From contig NZ_LT629734.1 in the NCBI RefSeq assembly GCF_900104705.1, positions 1,860,001 to 1,924,000 of the forward strand: 64,000 bases of DNA, read 5' to 3'. A program made the position numbers and the translations under genes. Shown here in pieces: positions 1-8,968 of the stretch; the stretch's first letter is position 1; each line of letters begins with the position of its first letter. Source of the stretch: Agrococcus carbonis (lineage in GTDB: Bacteria; Actinomycetota; Actinomycetes; Actinomycetales; Microbacteriaceae). The notes under the pieces were generated by a model. The model saw nothing but the letters and a program-made list of their open reading frames with translations. It did not search any database and was not told the origin of the DNA.

Positions 1-1
1 C

Positions 2-481
2 CGGGATGCGTCGGAGTCGTGGGCGGCGTCGCTCACGCGGAACGCGGTGCTCGAGACCGCACCCGCTGTGCAGGACGGCCTGATGCCGGCTCCGGTGCCG
101 CAGCCGCGCGCGCCGTGGGCGCCGCCGGCGGACGGCGCACCCGCGTCGTTCGGGCAGCGCGCGCCGATGCCGCAGCAGCAGCCGCAGCCCTGGGCGCCTC
201 CGCAGCCGCAGCCGCCTGCGCTGCAGCAGCCGTGGCAGCCGCCCGCGCAGCAGCAGCCGTGGCCGCCGCAGCACCAGCCGTGGCCGCCGCAGCACCAGCC
301 GCCGTGGCCGCAGCCGCCTGCGCCGCAGCCGTCGCCGCCGCAGGCGCAGCAGCAGGCCTGGCAGCCGGCCCAGCAGCAGCCGTGGCCGCCCGCTCCGCCC
401 GCGGCGCACGCGCCGCAGCAGGAGCAGCCTCCGGCGCCGCCGCACGACCCGCGCTGGCAGCGCCCGCGCGACGAGCGATGA
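2..481 (+). CDS. C-terminal part of a protein with a Pro/Gln/Trp-rich tail (possible PH-domain membrane protein), 5'-truncated
   Basis: This is the 3' end of a gene that begins before the window. The frame is open from base 2 and gives about 159 residues. The first ~25 visible residues look like the end of a folded domain. The rest is a low-complexity tail of Pro, Gln, Trp and Ala with repeated QPWPPQH-like units, probably disordered. Bacterial PH-domain (bPH2) membrane proteins are often the neighbour upstream of the DUF2520-panC pair in Microbacteriaceae, so that is the best guess, but the domain itself is not visible here. The stop overlaps the next start as ATGA, which implies translational coupling. 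Confidence 0.6.
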   Translation, partial: RDASESWAASLTRNAVLETAPAVQDGLMPAPVPQPRAPWAPPADGAPASFGQRAPMPQQQPQPWAPPQPQPPALQQPWQPPAQQQPWPPQHQPWPPQHQPPWPQPPAPQPSPPQAQQQAWQPAQQQPWPPAPPAAHAPQQEQPPAPPHDPRWQRPRDER

Positions 482-1173
482 GGCCCGGTCGGCTCGGGGT
501 CGGCATCATCGGCGCCGGTCGCGTCGGCCCCGTGCTCGGCGCTGCGCTCGCGGGCGCGGGGCACGCCATCATCGGCATCGATGCCACCGGCGACGACGCG
601 ATCGAGCGCGCCGAGGCGATGCTGCCCGGTGTCCCCGTGCTCGACGCGCCGACGATCGTCGAGCGCAGCGAGCTCGTGCTGCTCGCGGTGCCGACCGGCG
701 CGCTCGCCGACCTCGTCGCCGGGCTCGCGGCGACCGGCGCGTGGCAGCCCGGCCAGCTCGTTGTGCACACCGCCGCCGAGCACGGCGTCGCGGTGCTGCG
801 GCCCGCGCTCGAGCGCGGCGCGATCCCGCTCGCCCTCCACCCCGCGATGCGCTTCACCGGCACCTCCCTCGACCTCGTGCAGCTGCAGGAGTCGACCGTC
901 GCCGTCACCGCGCCCGGCCCGGTGCTGCCGATCGGGCAGGCGCTCGCGGTCGAGATGGGCGCCGAGCCGATCGTGATCGAGGAGGCCGACCGGCCCGCCT
1001 ACGCCGAGGCGCTCGCGGCGGCGGGCGAGTTCGCCGACGGCATCGTCGCGCAGGCGCTGCGCCAGCTGCACGAGCTCGGCGTCGAGCGCCCCTCGCGCGT
1101 CATCGGCGGCGTCGTGCGCTCGGCGGTCGAGTCCGCGCTCGCGCGCTACCCCGATCCGCCGCTCGAGCCCTGA
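478..1173 (+). CDS. Rossmann-fold / DUF2520 oxidoreductase-like protein
   Basis: A 231-residue protein that starts at an ATG overlapping the upstream stop. A nucleotide-binding GAGRVG motif sits at residues 12-17 after a hydrophobic beta strand, followed by a second strand containing GIDATGDD. The C-terminal half is Ala-rich and helical, like the DUF2520 dimerisation domain of ProC/prephenate-dehydrogenase-like folds. The same protein is found just upstream of panC in many actinobacteria, so a role linked to pantothenate or CoA supply is inferred from context only. Its substrate is unknown. There are 53 bases between this stop and the panC start, and panC has its own -10 element. Confidence 0.82.
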   Translation: MRPGRLGVGIIGAGRVGPVLGAALAGAGHAIIGIDATGDDAIERAEAMLPGVPVLDAPTIVERSELVLLAVPTGALADLVAGLAATGAWQPGQLVVHTAAEHGVAVLRPALERGAIPLALHPAMRFTGTSLDLVQLQESTVAVTAPGPVLPIGQALAVEMGAEPIVIEEADRPAYAEALAAAGEFADGIVAQALRQLHELGVERPSRVIGGVVRSAVESALARYPDPPLEP

Positions 1174-1214
1174 CGCCGCGCGCCCCGTGCACCGGGCGGG
1201 CACCGGCGCGCGCA

Positions 1215-1220
1215 TATCCT
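1215..1220 (+). promoter_or_regulatory. -10 element (TATCCT) for panC, leaderless arrangement
   Basis: TATCCT ends 6 bases before the GTG at 1227. No Shine-Dalgarno sequence is visible, so the transcript probably starts at or next to the start codon. Confidence 0.5.
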
Positions 1221-1226
1221 GACGTG

Positions 1227-2084
1227 GTGCCCCGAGCGATCCAGACCCTCGCGACCGTCGCCGACGCCCGCGCCTTCGTCGCCGCCGAGCGCGCCGCGGG
1301 CCGCCGCATCGCGCTCGTGCCGACGATGGGCGCGCTCCACGAGGGCCACCTTGAGCTCGTGCGCGTCGCGCGTGAGCACGCCGACACGGTCGTCGCATCC
1401 GTCTTCGTCAACCCGATGCAGTTCGGCCCGCACGAGGATCTCGACCGCTACCCGCGCTCGCCCGAGGCCGACACGCAGCAGCTGATCGTGCTCGGCGCCG
1501 AGGCGGTCTTCATGCCCGAGCCCGACGAGATGTACCCGCACGGGCGCTCGAGCACCGTCGTCACCGCCGGCCACCTCGGCACCGTGCTCGAGGGGCGCAG
1601 CCGCCCCGGCCACTTCGACGGCGTCCTCACCGTCGTCACGAAGCTCCTCTCGATCGTGCAGCCCGAGGTCGCGGTGTTCGGCGAGAAGGATGCGCAGCAG
1701 CTCTTCCTCGTCCGCCGCATGGTCGACGATCTCAACCTGCCCGTCGAGGTCGTGGGCGTGCCGACGGTGCGCGAGCCCGACGGCCTCGCGCTCTCGAGCC
1801 GCAACGCGCTGCTGCGGGGCGGCGAGCGGCAGGATGCGCTCGTGCTCTCGCGCGCGCTAGAGGCGGCCGGCGCCGCGTCCGACCGCGGCGTCGAGGCGAT
1901 GCTCGCGGCTGCCCAGTCGGTGTTCCAGGCCGACTCGGGCGCGCAGCTCGACTACCTCGCCGTCGTCGACCCCGCGACCTTCACCCCCGCATCCGCCGAC
2001 CACCGCGGCCGCGTGCAGGTGCTCGTGGCCGCCCGGGTCGGCACCGTGCGGCTCATCGACAACCTCATCACGACCGTCCCGTAG
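1227..2084 (+). CDS. panC: Pantothenate synthetase
   Basis: A 285-residue enzyme that condenses pantoate and beta-alanine with ATP to make pantothenate (vitamin B5/CoA pathway, cytosol). Visible hallmarks are VPTMGALHEGH with the nucleotide-binding HxGH at residues 38-41, SVFVNPMQFGP, the FGEKDAQQLFLVRRMV block near residues 150-165, and REPDGLALSSRN, the KMSKS-equivalent loop. The length is normal for the family. A GTG at 1224 directly precedes the chosen GTG at 1227. The second is favoured because it gives the usual 6-base spacing from the -10 hexamer TATCCT. lysS follows after 64 bases with its own promoter element. Confidence 0.97.
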   Translation: MPRAIQTLATVADARAFVAAERAAGRRIALVPTMGALHEGHLELVRVAREHADTVVASVFVNPMQFGPHEDLDRYPRSPEADTQQLIVLGAEAVFMPEPDEMYPHGRSSTVVTAGHLGTVLEGRSRPGHFDGVLTVVTKLLSIVQPEVAVFGEKDAQQLFLVRRMVDDLNLPVEVVGVPTVREPDGLALSSRNALLRGGERQDALVLSRALEAAGAASDRGVEAMLAAAQSVFQADSGAQLDYLAVVDPATFTPASADHRGRVQVLVAARVGTVRLIDNLITTVP

Positions 2085-2134
2085 CGCGACCACCACGCAG
2101 CGCGAGCGACCGGGGGCGGATGCGGCGCCGCCGG

Positions 2135-2140
2135 TAGGAT
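2135..2140 (+). promoter_or_regulatory. -10 element (TAGGAT) for lysS, leaderless arrangement
   Basis: TAGGAT ends 8 bases before the lysS GTG, with no Shine-Dalgarno sequence between them. Confidence 0.5.
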
Positions 2141-2148
2141 CGGACGTC

Positions 2149-3906
2149 GTGACCGAGACGCCTGACCTGAGCACCGCCCAGCCCGCCGCCGCCCCCGAGC
2201 ACGAGCGCGCCGACTGGGTCTCGCGCCTGGCCGACGAGGTCGTCGCCGAGGCCGCGCGCCGGGGCACGAAGCCCGTCGCCGCATCCGGCATCTCGCCCTC
2301 GGGCCCCGTGCACCTCGGCAACCTCCGCGAGGTCATGAGCCCCCACCTCGTCGTCGACGAGCTGCAGCGGCGGGGCGTCGACGCCGAGCACATCTTCAGC
2401 TGGGACGACTACGACCGCTTCCGGAAGGTGCCCGCGGGCATCGAGGGCGTCGACGAGGCGTGGGCCGAGCACATCGGGAAGCCGCTCACGAGCGTGCCCG
2501 CCCCTCCGGGCAGCGCCCACGACTCGTGGGCGGCGCACTTCCGCGCGCAGGCCGAGGAGGGCTTCGCGGCCGCAGGCATCCGGTACCGCGGCATCAGCCA
2601 GACCGAGCAGTACACCGCGGGCGCCTACACCGAGCAGATCCTGCACGCGATGCGCCACCGCCGCGAGATCGACGCGATCCTCGCGCAGTTCCGCACCCTG
2701 CCTGCCGCGAAGGACGAGGACGAGGAGCTGCAGCGCGCGCTCGACGCCTCCTCGGGCGCCGCGAGCGAGGGCGACGGCTCGGGCGGCGCCGAGTACTACC
2801 CCTACAAGCCGTACTGCACGCGCTGCGGCAAGGACTTCACGACGATCGAGGCGTACGACGACGACTCGACCGAGATGACCTACTCGTGCACGTGCGGGCA
2901 CCGCGAGACGGTGCTGCTGCGCGAGTTCCGCTCGGGCAAGCTCGTCTGGAAGGTCGACTGGCCGATGCGCTGGGCGTACGAGCGCGTCGTGTTCGAGCCC
3001 TCGGGCGTCGACCACCAGAGCCCCGGCTCGTCCTTCCAGGTGGGGCTCGAGCTCGCGCCGGTCTTCGGCTGGGAGCGCCCGCTCGGCCCGATGTACGCGT
3101 TCGTCGGCTTCGGCGGCGTCGCCAAGATGTCGTCCTCGCGCGGCGGGGCGCCGACCCCGCTCGACGCGCTCGCGGTCATGGAGGCGCCCGTGCTGCGCTG
3201 GCTCTACGCGCGCCGCCGCATGAACCAGTCGTTCGACGTCGCGTTCGGCTCCGAGCTCCAGCGCACCTACGACGAGTGGGATGCGCTCGCCCGCAAGGCC
3301 GCGGCCGGCACGGCGGGCGACGCCGAGCTCGCGGCGCTCGAGCGCGCGACCTCGACGGCGCACGGGCCGCTGCCGGAGACGCCGCGACGCGTCGCCTACC
3401 GGACCCTCGCATCCGTCGTCGACATCACCTTCGGCGACGAGGCGCAGATCCTGCGGATCCTGGGCGGGCTCGACGCCGACGATCCGATCACGAGCCTCGA
3501 CCCGCTGCGGCCGCGCCTCGACCGGGTCGAGACGTGGGTCGCGACGCACATGCCCGCCGAGGAGCACACGGCGGTGCGCACGGAGCCCGACCGCGACGCC
3601 CTCGACGCGCTCACCGAGACCGAGCGCGACGGCATCCGCCTGCTGCTCGACGGCGGCCACGGGCTGCCCCCGATCGAGGAGGCGTGGACGCTCGACGGGC
3701 TCACGTTCCAGGTCTACGGCGTCGCGAAGGTGCAGCGGGGCCTCGAGCCGGATGCGATGGTCAAGGGCGACAAGGAGCTCTCGGCCGCGCAGCGCGCGTT
3801 CTTCGCGCTGCTCTACCGCCTGCTCGTCGGCCGCGAGACGGGCCCCAGGATCCCGACCCTGCTGCTCGCGATCGGCCGCGAGCGGGTGCGGGAGCTGCTG
3901 ACCTGA
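2149..3906 (+). CDS. lysS: Class I lysyl-tRNA synthetase
   Basis: A 585-residue class I LysRS that charges tRNA-Lys with lysine. The Rossmann catalytic domain shows SGISPSGPVHLGN with the HIGH-equivalent HLGN from His55, and the KMSKS-equivalent KMSSS at residues 326-330. Cysteines at 223/226 (CTRC) and 247/249 (CTC) form a likely zinc site. The C-terminal part (about 360-585) is the helical anticodon-binding region. Class I LysRS is the archaeal type that is also found in some bacteria, including many actinobacteria. It is not homologous to the usual class II enzyme. The protein is somewhat longer than archaeal versions. The GTG start is supported by the -10 element 8 bases upstream. Confidence 0.95.
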   Translation: MTETPDLSTAQPAAAPEHERADWVSRLADEVVAEAARRGTKPVAASGISPSGPVHLGNLREVMSPHLVVDELQRRGVDAEHIFSWDDYDRFRKVPAGIEGVDEAWAEHIGKPLTSVPAPPGSAHDSWAAHFRAQAEEGFAAAGIRYRGISQTEQYTAGAYTEQILHAMRHRREIDAILAQFRTLPAAKDEDEELQRALDASSGAASEGDGSGGAEYYPYKPYCTRCGKDFTTIEAYDDDSTEMTYSCTCGHRETVLLREFRSGKLVWKVDWPMRWAYERVVFEPSGVDHQSPGSSFQVGLELAPVFGWERPLGPMYAFVGFGGVAKMSSSRGGAPTPLDALAVMEAPVLRWLYARRRMNQSFDVAFGSELQRTYDEWDALARKAAAGTAGDAELAALERATSTAHGPLPETPRRVAYRTLASVVDITFGDEAQILRILGGLDADDPITSLDPLRPRLDRVETWVATHMPAEEHTAVRTEPDRDALDALTETERDGIRLLLDGGHGLPPIEEAWTLDGLTFQVYGVAKVQRGLEPDAMVKGDKELSAAQRAFFALLYRLLVGRETGPRIPTLLLAIGRERVRELLT

Positions 3907-3956
3907 ACCCCCGGCGGGTCGCGAAGTCTTCGTGGCCCCCGAGGTCGCAGGCGCGC

Positions 3957-3962
3957 TAGCGT
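3957..3962 (+). promoter_or_regulatory. -10 element (TAGCGT) for the His-rich small membrane protein
   Basis: TAGCGT ends 6 bases before the ATG at 3969, with no Shine-Dalgarno sequence. Confidence 0.45.
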
Positions 3963-3968
3963 GCCGCC

Positions 3969-4244
3969 ATGGGCATCGCGTTCGACTTCGTCACCATCGG
4001 CATCCTCGCGGTCGGCGCGATCGTCGTCGTCGGCATCGTCGTCGCGGTCGTGCGCGCGGTCTCCCGCGGCGGCGCCGGCGTCGGCACCTCCGAGCACGAC
4101 CTCACGAACCCCATGCACCCGCACAACCTGCACCACGGGCAGCACATGCGGCACCACGAGCAGGCCCACCAGCAGCACCTGCGCGACCAGCAGCTGCACC
4201 AGCACCTCCGCGACGGCCAGCCGCCTGCCCCGCCCGCGCACTGA
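3969..4244 (+). CDS. Small membrane protein with His/Gln-rich cytoplasmic tail
   Basis: A 91-residue protein that I do not recognise as a named family. Residues about 5-32 form one strongly hydrophobic Ile/Val/Ala segment, followed by basic residues, so it is probably a single-pass protein with the C-terminus inside. The rest is very rich in His, Gln and Met (repeated HHxQH and QQLHQH-type runs, about 15 His in 45 residues), which could bind a metal ion. The start is supported by a -10 hexamer 6 bases upstream. It sits between lysS and another small membrane protein, each with its own -10 element. Confidence 0.72.
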   Translation: MGIAFDFVTIGILAVGAIVVVGIVVAVVRAVSRGGAGVGTSEHDLTNPMHPHNLHHGQHMRHHEQAHQQHLRDQQLHQHLRDGQPPAPPAH

Positions 4245-4279
4245 CGCGAGCACGGGGACGCCCGCCGTCGCGCCGGCGG

Positions 4280-4285
4280 TAGACT
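4280..4285 (+). promoter_or_regulatory. -10 element (TAGACT) for the 97-aa membrane protein
   Basis: TAGACT ends 6 bases before the ATG at 4292, with no Shine-Dalgarno sequence. Confidence 0.5.
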
Positions 4286-4291
4286 CGAGCC

Positions 4292-4585
4292 ATGCCTGAG
4301 AGCTGGTGGGGGAACGCGATCTTCTCGCTCATCCCGACGATCGTGCTCGGGCTGCTGTTCTGGATGGTGCTGCGCTCGATCATCCGCGGCGACCGCACGG
4401 CCCGCAGCCGCTACGACCGCATCGAGGCCGAGGAGCGCGCCAAGCTGGGCCTGCCGCCCAAGGGCGCAGCGCCCGCGCCGGGCACCGAATCCGCACCCGC
4501 CGCCGACGTCGCGGCTCCCGCGCCCGCCGCATCCGCCCCCGATGCCGGGCCGGGTGCGCCCGCGCCGGGCGAGCGCACCGAGTAG
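4292..4585 (+). CDS. Small conserved single-pass membrane protein
   Basis: A 97-residue protein. Residues about 9-28 (IFSLIPTIVLGLLFWMVLRS) form one transmembrane segment, followed by a charged helix (RGDRTARSRYDRIEAEERAKLGLP) and an Ala/Pro tail. Very similar small proteins are common close to lysS in Microbacteriaceae, where they are annotated as hypothetical. The function is unknown. The gene ends only 3 bases before the convergent CPBP protease gene, so the two transcripts meet here without an obvious terminator. Confidence 0.78.
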   Translation: MPESWWGNAIFSLIPTIVLGLLFWMVLRSIIRGDRTARSRYDRIEAEERAKLGLPPKGAAPAPGTESAPAADVAAPAPAASAPDAGPGAPAPGERTE

Positions 4586-4588
4586 CCG

Positions 4589-6115
4589 CTACGGCGCCGC
4601 CGGCGCGCCGACCGGCTGCGGCTGCTGCACCGACGGAGCCGGGGGAGCGAGCAGGTCGGCCGCGGGGCTGCCCTCGGTGAGCTGCTGCTCGCGGCGCATC
4701 GTGAAGTGCACCGCGAGGTAGGCGAGCGCGAGCGCGAGCAGGGTGATGCCGAACGAGAGCCAGTCCTCGCCCGCGACCGGCTGGGCGCCGAACGCCGACG
4801 TGCCGGTGAGTGCCAGGGGCACCATGATGAACACGTTGTTGGCGGTGTGGAGCACCGACGCGGCCTCGAGGCCGCCGGTGCGGTACGTGAGCATCGAGCA
4901 CGTGAAGCCGACGAGCGAGAGCTGCAGCGTCGCCGAGATCGACGGATGCGCGTGCATGGCGCCGAAGAGCAGTCCCGTCGCGAGCCCCGTCCAGACCGCG
5001 TTGCCGAAGCGGCCGCGGAGCACCCACGGGCCGATCGCCGCGGCGGCGAGCGCGAGCAGCGAGAGCCACCACGTCGCGGGCTGCAGCAGCATGACGGCGG
5101 CGACCGGCAGCAGCATCACGAGCGCCGGCACGTAGCGGTGCCGCAACCAGCCGCCCATCATCTGCGGCAGCAGGCCGCGGAAGGTGAACTCCTCGCCGGT
5201 CGCCTGCAGCGGCGTCGTCAGCAGCACGACGGCCACGAGCCCCCAGTTGGGGTTCCACTGCCACTCGATCGACGGGTCGAGCCAGAGCGAGAGGCCGATG
5301 TAGAGCGCGAAGATCGGCAGGATCACGATCGCGGCTCGGCCGGCGGTGCCCCAGCGCCAGCGGCCGACGACGCTCGAGGCGAAGCCCGCGGCGCGCTTCC
5401 CGAACGCGGCGATCGCCACGATCGTGCCGGGGATCATCGACGCCCACGCGAGGTTGACGCCCGCCATGCCGAGCGGCGAGCCGATGGTCTCGGCGATCAT
5501 GTCCGCCGCGAACTCGGTCTCGTCCGTCGGGACCGCGGTGGGGTCGAGCCGCAGGAAGAAGTCGACCATGCCCGGCATGAGCAGGGCGAGGGAGATGAGC
5601 TGCCCGGCGAAGAAGAACCCGATCGCGATCGCCCACGCGAGGAACCAGCGGCCCACGCGGCGCTCGAGCGGCTGGAGCACCTGCGTGTAGGCGAGGCCCG
5701 ACATCGGCAGCGCGGCGGGCAGCAGCGCGGGCTTCTTGGGGGGCGGCTGCATCGGGTAGCCCGGCTGGGCGTAGCCGGATGCGTACGGCGCTTGTGCGTA
5801 TTGCGGCTGCCCGTAGGGCGCCTGTCCGTACTGCGGCTGCCCGAAGGCCGGTTGCGCGTACTGCGCCTGTCCGTGCTGCGCCGGTCCGTACTGCGCCTGC
5901 CCGTACTGCGGCTGCCCGTAGGTCGGCTGCCCGTAGGTCGGCTGCGCGTGCTCCGGCTGCGCGTGCTGCGCCTGCCCGGGCTGCGGCTGTCCATACTCCG
6001 GCTGCGGGTACAGCTCGGCGTGCGTGGGCTGCGCCGGGGGCTGCTGCGGGTGCTGGGGCTGCTGGGGCTGCTGGGGCTGGGCCTGCGGATCCCAGGGCTG
6101 AGGCTGATCGGTCAC
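4589..6115 (-). CDS. CPBP-family intramembrane metalloprotease with Tyr-Gly-Gln repeat N-terminus
   Basis: A 508-residue multi-pass membrane protein of the CPBP (type II CAAX-prenyl-protease-like, Abi) family. The family signatures are present: EEFTFRG (the EExxxR motif), LLFGAMHAHPS with a conserved His, and HTANNV (HxxxN). Together they build the intramembrane metal site. About eight hydrophobic segments cover residues 165-480. Residues 1-150 are a low-complexity region of repeated QPxYGQ units rich in Gln, Pro, Tyr and Gly, likely cytoplasmic and disordered. Substrates are unknown. The chosen start is the GTG at 6115, which gives MTDQPQPWDP and has a GAGGAG-type ribosome site a few bases upstream. 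The gene is divergent from clpC. Confidence 0.88.
   Translation of the reverse strand: MTDQPQPWDPQAQPQQPQQPQHPQQPPAQPTHAELYPQPEYGQPQPGQAQHAQPEHAQPTYGQPTYGQPQYGQAQYGPAQHGQAQYAQPAFGQPQYGQAPYGQPQYAQAPYASGYAQPGYPMQPPPKKPALLPAALPMSGLAYTQVLQPLERRVGRWFLAWAIAIGFFFAGQLISLALLMPGMVDFFLRLDPTAVPTDETEFAADMIAETIGSPLGMAGVNLAWASMIPGTIVAIAAFGKRAAGFASSVVGRWRWGTAGRAAIVILPIFALYIGLSLWLDPSIEWQWNPNWGLVAVVLLTTPLQATGEEFTFRGLLPQMMGGWLRHRYVPALVMLLPVAAVMLLQPATWWLSLLALAAAAIGPWVLRGRFGNAVWTGLATGLLFGAMHAHPSISATLQLSLVGFTCSMLTYRTGGLEAASVLHTANNVFIMVPLALTGTSAFGAQPVAGEDWLSFGITLLALALAYLAVHFTMRREQQLTEGSPAADLLAPPAPSVQQPQPVGAPAAP
5780..5995 (-). repeat. Tandem coding repeat (about 18-bp units, QPxYGQ)
   Basis: Imperfect 15-18 bp units of the form gtactgcgcctgcccg run through the start of the CPBP protease gene and encode Tyr-Gly-Gln-Pro motifs. 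They stay in frame, so this is protein-level low complexity and not a CRISPR array. Confidence 0.75.
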
Positions 6116-6138
6116 CGTGCTCCTCGTGTCTCCCCTCG

Positions 6139-6144
6139 AGGCTA
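6139..6144 (-). promoter_or_regulatory. -10 element (TAGCCT) for the CPBP protease gene
   Basis: On the minus strand TAGCCT lies 23 bases before the GTG at 6115, leaving room for a short leader with a GAGGAG ribosome site. No clear -35 is visible. Confidence 0.4.
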
Positions 6145-6245
6145 TCGGCGTCGGTTCTGCGTTCGATGAGGATCGACCGAGAGGCACTCGCGGGGCCCCG
6201 CCGGGCGGCGCGGGCCCGCCGGCTGCGGCACCGCATCCGCCGTCG

Positions 6246-6259
6246 CGCCGACAGCGAAC
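6246..6259 (+). promoter_or_regulatory. Candidate ClgR operator upstream of clpC
   Basis: CGCCGACAGCGAAC matches the core CGCYNANRGCGWWS reported for ClgR, the actinobacterial activator of clpC and clpP genes. The site is centred about 50 bases upstream of the transcription start expected from a TACGCT -10 hexamer at 6288-6293. The outer W positions of the consensus on the left do not match. Confidence 0.4.
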
Positions 6260-6317
6260 ACGCACGCGTCGCGCCGGGCCCCGCGGCTACGCTCGGAGGC
6301 AAGGAAGGGAGGCAGCG

Positions 6318-8798
<2,481 letters not shown>

Positions 8799-8811
8799 TC
8801 CCTCCCACCGC

Positions 8812-8847
8812 GAGCGCGCGGCGGCCCTCCCGGGCCGCCGCGCGCTC
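8812..8847 (+). terminator. Hairpin terminator after clpC
   Basis: A perfect 15-bp stem (arms 8812-8826 and 8833-8847) with a 6-base loop starts 13 bases after the clpC stop. It lacks a long T-run, as is common in GC-rich actinobacteria. Confidence 0.8.
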
Positions 8848-8911
8848 CGTGCTTCACCGGCTGTTCACCATGCCGCCACAGAAATCTCTCGCGATCCGCG
8901 TCGACGCTCCC

Positions 8912-8917
8912 TAGGCT
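8912..8917 (+). promoter_or_regulatory. -10 element (TAGGCT) for the 5'-nucleotidase gene
   Basis: TAGGCT lies 51 bases before the GTG start and leaves a leader of about 45 bases that contains a GGAG ribosome site. No convincing -35 is seen. Confidence 0.4.
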
Positions 8918-8968
8918 CTCGTGTGGTGCGTCATGCGCCGGTCCCGTCCCCTTGCATCCGGAGATCCT

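Noticed and set aside
5780..5995. Short regular repeats that look like a CRISPR array
   Set aside because: The units are adjacent, keep the reading frame and encode Tyr-Gly-Gln-Pro repeats. There are no spacers and no cas genes.
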